64,000 nt of DNA from Euborellia annulipes (lineage: Eukaryota > Arthropoda > Insecta > Dermaptera > Anisolabididae), in NCBI GenBank assembly GCA_023213315.1, contig JAKCPI010011685.1, positions 1 through 64,000 on the forward strand, written 5' to 3'. A program made the position numbers and the translations under genes. A model generated the notes under the pieces. That model had not been told where the DNA came from. It worked only from the letters and a program-made list of their open reading frames with translations, and made no database searches. Positions 12,701-21,700 of this stretch are shown piece by piece; the first letter of the stretch is position 1, and every line of letters begins with the position of its first letter.

Positions 12701-15700
12701 ATTAGCCTTTCGAACTGCGAGATGACTGTCTCCCCTGATTGTGCTACTATCAGCTACTGATTGAATTTAATTGATAATATCGCTGTCAAACATTCGCTGG
12801 CCATTTCGAATTCAAAGAAAAAATTTTACTAATATAATTATTACAATCATTATAATGAAAAAGATGATAAAGTATATACTCTTTTTAACTTTGCCCACCA
12901 ACCGAAGATTGGAAATTGAACCGAAGCTGGCAAAATGCGTTTTGCCGTTTCCAGAATCAATTTTTTAAATTCATTTAAGCTCTTTTTCGGAGGCCATTTA
13001 AAGCCTGTCCCTATTTATTTCAATAATTATTTTCAATTCCTTTCGGGATCCCTATTTATTTACCCGAGGTGCTTTCCTGCACGCAGACAAACACCTCAAA
13101 CTCAACCGGCCTCTGGCCGTAGCTATCTACTGCCACCCCGTGAAGTTACATTATTTCCTATCTCTAACTCCTAATGAACTAATCCTTATTTCTGGTTCCA
13201 CCGGGTTCCATTTATCCAACCTCTTCTATGCTAGGGAGGATGTCCTAGTTGAGGACGGACTCCCTTAGCACCGGCGTGTAGCCTACTCCTTTCGAAGAAT
13301 GCATCACTGAGAGGGAACCTTCTTTACGTCCCTTCCACAGGACGAGATGTCACAGCAACTCCCTCTCCTCGTAGAGTTGCCTGGGGGGCTATTGTGGTGA
13401 GATCAATTATTCTAATCCAGTGCCTGCTTGAGGATTTTTTTTACATTAAATAAATACTATTTTTATTTAATGAAAAAATTCCGCACGCCCAGGATTTGAA
13501 CAGGGAACTTCATTTTAGAAGCTGACACCCTAGCCCGCTACCCCAGCGAGCAATATACAATATTCAATATTCAATATACTCTTTTTTATATAATTAATAG
13601 ATCTAATTATTAATTTACTTTCTCATCTTCATCATCATAAGTTATCTGCTTCCTCTCGCAGGTCCGTTAGTGGCGATTCTTTTCATTCCTTCGTATCCAT
13701 CTTCCTCCAATTCATCGATTATTTTTTTTCCTTCTTCTCTGTCCGTCTACCATTCCTTCCAATACATCTTTCATTAGACAATCCCTTCTAAGTATATGAC
13801 CTAACCATTTCTTTTTCCTCAGAATAATGTTTTTAAGTAGATTTCTTTCCTCTCCTACTCTTCTTTAAATTTAATTTAATTAAAATATCTGTATTTAATT
13901 AGAGAAAAGTAACATATCTAATTAAAAGGAATAATAAAATTGTTTTTTCTAATAAAATACTTAAATATTTAATATTTTTTAATTAATGAGTTAACTTGAC
14001 TCTTTTATAAATTTTCAATCACTAATTTTTGATTATTTTAAATTATTTATTTTTAATTTCCCTTCTAATCTCCAAATTTTTTTAGTTAAATGAAGAGTAG
14101 AAAAATGGCTGTGGTGATGATTGAATAAAGGAACTCTATGAGTAGGGCAGCCAGCGGTAATAAAAAACCTTTATATTATTTCGTCGACGTTTCGGGAACG
14201 CATCGCTCCCATCTTCAGGACGAATTAATTGTTGAATGATAGATGAATATTTTTATATTGTACACACAATGAAAAAAATAACATGTATTGTGCATAGTGA
14301 TTTAATAAATAAGACAATTGTATATTATGCAGCTTTAGGCTGTTGAGGTGTGTGAACATTTATATTTATTAAATCATTATGCACAATACATGTTATTTTT
14401 TTCATTGTGTGTACAATATAAAAATATTCATCTATCATTCAACAATTAATTCGTCCTGAAGATGGGAGCGATGCGTTCCCGAAACGTCGACGAAATAATA
14501 TAAAGGTTTTTTATTACCGCTGGCTGCCCTACTCATAGAGTTCCTTTATTCAATTTTTTTAGTTAAATAGATTTGAAAACTTTCATTATCTCGTTTTTTT
14601 TTTTTATATATTTAGGAGCTGCTGAAAAAACTACAAGAGGATAATACATTGCCATATGCATTTGCCGAAGGAACTTTATATTTGGATCCAGATATTATCG
14701 ACCTTACCATGATTCCGCCTCCAATCACTCCTGATGAGGCAAGTTTTTTTTTTTTTTTTTTTTAATCAATATTTATATGAGAAGAAAAATAAATTCCCAT
14801 GTTAAATTAATTACAGTGAATTCTTGAAAAAATTTTTATTGATATAAAGCGAAAATTCTTATTTCAGTCATGATTCAAAGCCAACAGGTAGTTTTTTCAG
14901 TGCTTAGTTTTATGAAGAAAAATTTTCTGTAAATACATTAAAATATCTTACAAAACATTTCAAACAAGATTAATTAATTCTAAAAGTTAAAATAACAGTT
15001 AAATTATTTTTTAAATTAAATTTTAACAAATAAACTTTAACTTTCATCCTTAAAATAAAATTTTTAATTTACTATCTCTAATTATATTTTTGTATTGTAT
15101 ATTAAAAACAACGAATATTTCGCAACAACGCAATAATATAATTTTAATATTTATATTATTTTATTTTAGGATGGAAGCAATCCTCTACCGATTCCACTGA
15201 ATGTTCCGCCCACACCTTTTGCTGATCAACCAGGTGCTACAGCCCCTGAATCAACCATTGGTAAGCATTTTTATTTTGAGTGTTCTTATTTGTAAAAATA
15301 AATAATATTACTCTGGCATGTCAAAATTTAAGCACACTTTACTCTTGTACTTCATAAGAAAAATAGAATTGATTGTCATGGTAATAAAATATAAATATTT
15401 AAACTTAATTTCCAAAGGTAAGAGGAAGATGTGCGCTGTGTGTCCAGTCCCACCAGATTTTTTTTCTATAGTTTAAAATAATTTTCTCATTTTTTTTAGA
15501 TGAAATATTAGCTCAAGAATTGAATCGTGCATTGCCAACACAAGATATCCTAGATTCCGACTTGAATCTGGATTTGAGCCTCGATCTTGAAGCATTCCTA
15601 GCAACAGTTGCCGTCCCGCCTCCTACGAATAAAGTAAGTTATTAATATTGTAAATTAAATTGTATGCTGGGTATGTGAGATTGGAGTCGGGAGGAATAAA

Positions 15701-18700
15701 ACCAGCGTTGTCGGAACACCTTTACACTTTTATTCTAACCGTTATGGTTACCGAAACGTCTGCTTATAATTAGAATAATTGTTAGAATAAAAGTATAAAG
15801 GTGTTCGACAACGCTGGTTTTATTCCTCCCGACGACATTGAATTGTAAAAAATGATTGAATAATTAAGATTGAATTAAGATTGATTGAAAAATGAATGAT
15901 AAGATGGAAGAAATAAAAATAATAAAAATTCGAGACGAAGGATTTGAGGTATGGAACTATTAAGTTAGAACTTATTTAGAAAGCATTAATGCTTGGAAGA
16001 TTGTTAATGATGAGGAGAAAATACCTTCAGGAGATAATGAAATAAAAGATTATGATAGAAGAGCAGCGAAAGCAAAACGAAAACCACCCAAAAAAAAAAT
16101 AAACTGTGAAACAGCAAACGAAATTTATGATAAGTTATGTTCCCTTTATCAGCAGAAAAACGATTATCAAGTTGAACACTTAATGCAAATATTCTTCAAG
16201 TTGGAATTTGGAACGGGCTCAATGACAGATTTTTTAGCACGAGTTGAAACTGCTCAGCTAAAAGCGCAAGGTGAGAAGTTAAGTGATCAAATAGTTATGA
16301 ATAAGATTTTATCTAGTTATAAAAACTTCGGTACAGCTTGGGATAGTTCACCGACTGAGAAGCGAACTCTAAACAATTTGATATCACGTCTATTGAAAGA
16401 AGAGACTAAGCTCAATGAAAACGAAAAGAGTGAAATAAGATTTAATCAAACTTTTTTATGTTTCAGATGCAAAAGTTCCACTCATAAAATTAAGGATTGT
16501 CCTAAAATGAAGAGTTTGAAATGTTATAATTGTAACGAAATGGGTCATTTTAGTAAATATTGTAAAAATAAAAATAATAATTCGAATTTTAATAGTAATA
16601 AGCAAAGATATATGAATAAAAATCAAACTCAAGCTACTAGCAAATCAAATGAATAGCACGAAGCAAGAAATGTAAATTTTGAGGGTGTAACTTTTCTTTT
16701 GGAAAGCCTTAACGAAGATAATGGTATTCGAATTAATCAATTCATATTTGATTCTGGGTCATCTCATCATATGGTCGCTAAAGAATGGATTCCCTATATG
16801 TATAAAATTGAGAAAATGCCGAATGAAATTAGAATTAATGTAGCAAAAGAAGAAACTTTCTTAAAATGTTAATTGAAAGGGAATTTATTGCTAAAACCAA
16901 CAGGTGGTAATATTAATTTATGTGATGCTTTAATTGTTCCAAGTATCAAGAAAAATTTAATATCGGTAAAGAAAATAACTAGTAAAGGATTCGAAGTAGA
17001 TTTCAATGGAAATTTTGTTACTATATCTGGAAATAGACAAAATGTCAGATACTATGCAGAAAATATTTATGAAATTAAAGCGTGGCTATTAAATGAAAAG
17101 GCAATGTGTAATGAAAGGGGATATGGCTGAAAAGAATCCTAGACGAATTAAAGATAACCGATCCCAATCAAGCAAGCCTACGAGCAATATGTCGACAATC
17201 AATCTGCGAAGAAAATAGCCGAAAATTTAGAAACAAGAAGAAGCAAACACATCGAATTGAAATATCATTTCATAAGGCATCAAGTGCAAGAGAATAAAAT
17301 AAAGTTGAAGTGTATAGAGACTTCGAGACAACTGGCCGATTTTTTCACCAAGCCACTCTGAGCACTGAAATTCAACATGCTGAAAAAGAAATTGAAAGTA
17401 GAAGAATAACATTGAGAGGGGGTGTTATGTCCAACAATATTAATCTTCTACTTGGCAACGTTTTTTCCCAAATGTATTGTTTACGTTGTTTATTTCTCCC
17501 GGTTTATGTTTTGTAATTCTTTACGTGTAATCTTTATATATTAAACTTTTTTGTTTCTTCCGTCCATTCGCTGTATATTATTTTAAAATTATAATAATTT
17601 CCTTAATTTTTTAATAAGTCATTAAAAAAATTATAATTTTCTGTCCCAATAATTCCTTATGAATATAATTATTTTAAAAAAACCTCAATTGAAAAATTCC
17701 TTATAATAGTGTAGTTTTTTAAAAGTACGTTTAGACGCTTTTTATTTCTCCCGGTTTATGTTTTGTAATTCTTTACGTGTAATCTTCATATTTACGCCAC
17801 TCCTACACCTCCATAATATTTTCAATTTTTCTTCTAAATAATAATGTTTTTTTTTGTAACAGGCTCCACCTGCTGTTGAATTAACACCAGAAGAAATTTT
17901 GGCTTATATCATTCCGCCACCGCCAGGGGACAGTCTTCTACCTTCATCTAACTCTACACTGCCACAAACAAATGTATGTTTGATTTTGCACTTAATTAAA
18001 GCCTAACAGTTACGTCCTCGAATTCCTCTCTAAATTAAGATTCACTTAATGAAAAGCTACTCTTCTAGTGGATCGAGACACAAAATTTCAACAGTTTTAT
18101 TTTTCGATTAATTAAATCAACTTTAGGGAATGACATTAAAAATTTGAGTGCTTATCTTAATGTATAATTACTGTAAATTATTTTTTTTTCTAGGGCACAT
18201 CAAGCGTTCCTGTGATAGAATATTCCACTTTACCAAGACAACACAAACCAGGACCGTTTTCCTGTTGCGGTAAATCAATTAATACTACAACAAATGAAAG
18301 TGTAGCGATGATCAATCCTCAACATCCTCCACCTCGGCCACCTAAAAATAATCATTTGGAATCACAACATATTCCGCCACAGTTGCCACCCAAAGGGTTA
18401 GACGCCAAACCCCCTCAGGTAACTCATATGATAATTTTTATTTTTCAAAGCATATATTCGTTCTTTTATTGTTTTATAAATTTGAATTGTTTAATAATAA
18501 TAAAATAGGCATTTATTTCTGAATTTAGGTAATTCTTCCCTCTAGATCAGAGATGTCCAAACTTTTTGCCGCAAGGGCCAAATTAGGATTTAAATCTATT
18601 TGAAACGAGCCACGTGAATATGAGAATTAAAAAACGCATTATAATTAAGATATCATCGACTTTTATTTGTACATTCTCTTACCTTTATATATGTTAATAT

Positions 18701-21700
18701 ATAGAGAGAGAAAGTATTGGATTCATGTCAAAAATTCATTGTCGAGATTTTGATGGATATACATGTTTTGAGGTCTCCTGAATTCAAAAAAGTTGTTTTC
18801 GCGACATGGTCTGTCTGTCTGTCTGTGTTGAATTTTATGCATGAAGGGATTGAGCTACGAGGTGGGAATTTTATATTTAAGCTAGACACCCACCTAGGCC
18901 GTGAAAATAAGCTTTTAATCAAAATCAACTTTCCTGATGTAGTTTTTCAGTTTTTTCAATTTTCTCAAAATTCACTCCAACGATTTTGTTTAAAATTCAA
19001 AAATCAATTATTTTTTCGATGCTCTTTAAAATGTATATTCTCATTTCGCCATTGAAATCTTTTGAAGACCATTTTATTCTTGTACTTCATAGGAAAGATG
19101 GGTGAAATGGTTGCCATAGTAACAAAATATAAACATCTCCCATGTTTATAAATTTTACATCTTGATTTCAAATGTACGGTACTGTCGGAAACTAAATATA
19201 TCTCGACACAAAAAATTTGGTGTGACAAGCTCAGAACACAACTTTCGATTACCGAAGATAAGAGAAAGTTGTGTGCTGTGCAACCAGTCACACCAGATTT
19301 CAATTTTTGACTTGAAAAATTTAAAAACATCCGCCACAGTTTAATAACAATAATTAATAATTATCATAATTATAATTGGACCCTGTTATGCAATAGTGTG
19401 TCAAGCGCCAAAAAAAAAAACATTGAGTTATGCACGGAATATTGTGCGCTTGACACGCTAATGCGTAACAGGGTCCAATTAATCTGTGGTTCGGATGATC
19501 CGGGGATAATCCCACCTCCCAAATGAATAAATTTTAGATAATATAAAATATTTTTTATAATAACAGTATTTAAAATTTTAACTCATGTTTCTCCCTTTTA
19601 TTTATAATTTTTCGGGATTTCAGAAAGGCTTGACCCAAACACAGCCCTGCCCTGAGCTCTATAAAGAGCCTCTACATAGTACTCTAAAGGATGATTGCAG
19701 GGACATTATTTACACTATCTCTAGTTGTGTAGCTAAGTATTTCTGATCTAAATAAGAAATAGGTCTACTTCTCAAAATAGCTTGGCATTAAGTTGTGTAC
19801 CTAGTATTTTAAAAATAATAATATTTAAAATAATCCTTTATTACTATTTTAAAGTCTCTTTTCTTCTCTTCTAAATATCTTTTTTTGTCGTTTTTAGGGT
19901 CCGAGGCGACTGTTTCATACTCTGCCTAGGAATGGCCATATGGTGCCTCTTGCTCTCACTCAACACAATCGAGATATGCTATTAACTCGTAGTGATGCTG
20001 CCATTGAAGACATGCTTGAAAAATTAGGTAAAAATTTTTTCATTTAATATTTTTTTAGCTTATCAATTTATAATGTTTGCTATTACAAATTTTATGCTAT
20101 CTGTCCTTGGAACATTGGTAGAGTTTTTATTTCATGTTAGCGAGGTGAATAGCTGAATCAATATGTAGTAGGAAAAATAAAAAGCCGAGCAGCTATGTTT
20201 ATTTCTTTACTAAAGAATGAAGATGGTGGCATAGTCGACCGAAACGTCGCTGTGGGTTCTTTAATAAAGAAATAAACATAGCTGCTCGGCCTTTTATTTT
20301 TATGTCATCTTCCAAGGATTAGAAATCCGTTTCCAGCCCTAAGTGATCCAATGAAAGGAAAAGGATGGTAGAAATCCAGTATTGCTAATTCTTCAAAAAG
20401 GATTAGCGATCCGATCCAGAGAGCAAGAATGATTTCGATTCAGATCCAAGATCCAAAAAAAGGATTTCGATCCCGATCCGAAAATCCTGGATCGGTTTGG
20501 ATTTTCGTATTTAATTCCAAATGATCGCTATCCTGTCCCATCCCTGGTGTCAATATATTATTTATTTATATTATTATAATATAAGCATTTTATACATATT
20601 TCGACACTCAGTATTTGTATTACTTCTGAACAAGCCCGTAGATAGAAGCGACAAGGGGGGGGGGGGATTAAATATATATGTTTATAAAACTTTCAAACGC
20701 CTTTTCTCGAATTGTATTTTGAACTTTTGCCACTTTGATTCTCAGCAGGCGATATAACTTTATGATAAAAAATATATTTATTAGTGATTAAATAAAATTT
20801 ATAATATTTATTTATGGCTTTAGATAATAAGCTTACCAAAATTCTCTTTCCAGCTGCAGTAGCAATGGCCTGCACCAAAGCACAAGCAGCTGGCGGCGGA
20901 CCCAAGATGGATGAACGTCTTTTTGAAATGGCCAAAGAAACGCTTACGAGTGAAGCTCGGCAGCTAGTCACCGCCTCCAAATTATTGGTATATTTAATTT
21001 TATTATATATATATATATATAATATACTAAATTGAAAATGTGAATTCTAATTACTGGTAGATTGATGTTTTAATGTTTGAGTTTGAGAATTTTTTAGTTT
21101 CTCACTGAGCCACTCAAACCACTAATTGTGTGCCTTATGGCCTTAATCCTAACACTCACCCTCGGGGCTTGGTGTAGAGGTTAGCGTGCTAACCTCGTAT
21201 ACCAAAAGTCGTGGGTTCGGACCCCAGGCAGTCTAATGATTTTATTTAAGCCATTTGGATACCAAATATCAGTAAAGTGTACTTCAAACAATTTTCACGA
21301 AAAATTTCACTGATAAAGTTTTTAAAGAGCATCAAAAAAAATAGTTGATATATGAATTTTAATCAAAATAGTTGCAGCGAATTTTGAGAAAATCGCAAAA
21401 AAACTGAAAAAGTACATCAGTAAAGTGTACTTCAAACGATTTCAACGAAAGACCACTGATATACTTTTTATAGAGCATCTAAAAAATAGTTGATTTATGA
21501 ATTTTAAACAAAATCGTTGGAGCGAATTTTGAGAAAATCGAAAAAACTGAAAAACTACATAGGTAAAGTACTAGTACTTTTTGGCCGATTTTGTTTAAAA
21601 GCTTATTTTCACGAGTTCGGGGGGTGGCTAACTTAAATATAAAATTTCAACCTCGTAGCTCCATTCCTTCATGCTAAAAATCGTTACACACAGATATGCA

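Larger units (their letters stand above)
14121..14553. repeat. Near-perfect palindrome with a ribozyme motif in each arm
   Basis: Arms of about 190 bp (14121-14310 and 14359-14553) are reverse complements with only one or two differences, around a loop of about 48 bp. Each arm contains a complete hammerhead-like core. The high identity implies recent insertion or gene conversion. It lies about 60 bp upstream of the acceptor of the exon at 14616. Confidence 0.9.
15904..17825 (+). mobile_element. Internally deleted Ty1/copia retrotransposon
   Basis: Gag with a CCHC knuckle, a copia-type protease block, then a direct jump to the RNase H C-terminus and a presumed 3' LTR. Integrase and most of reverse transcriptase are absent (only about 60 bp separate the two parts). 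It lies between the scaffold exons ending at 15633 and starting at 17863, on the same strand as the host gene. No 5' LTR was recognised. Confidence 0.8.

Noticed and set aside
21171..21236. Possible tRNA gene (A-box and B-box present)
   Set aside because: The acceptor arms do not pair and a related head occurs at 22771 with SINE-type flanks, so it is a retroposon head.
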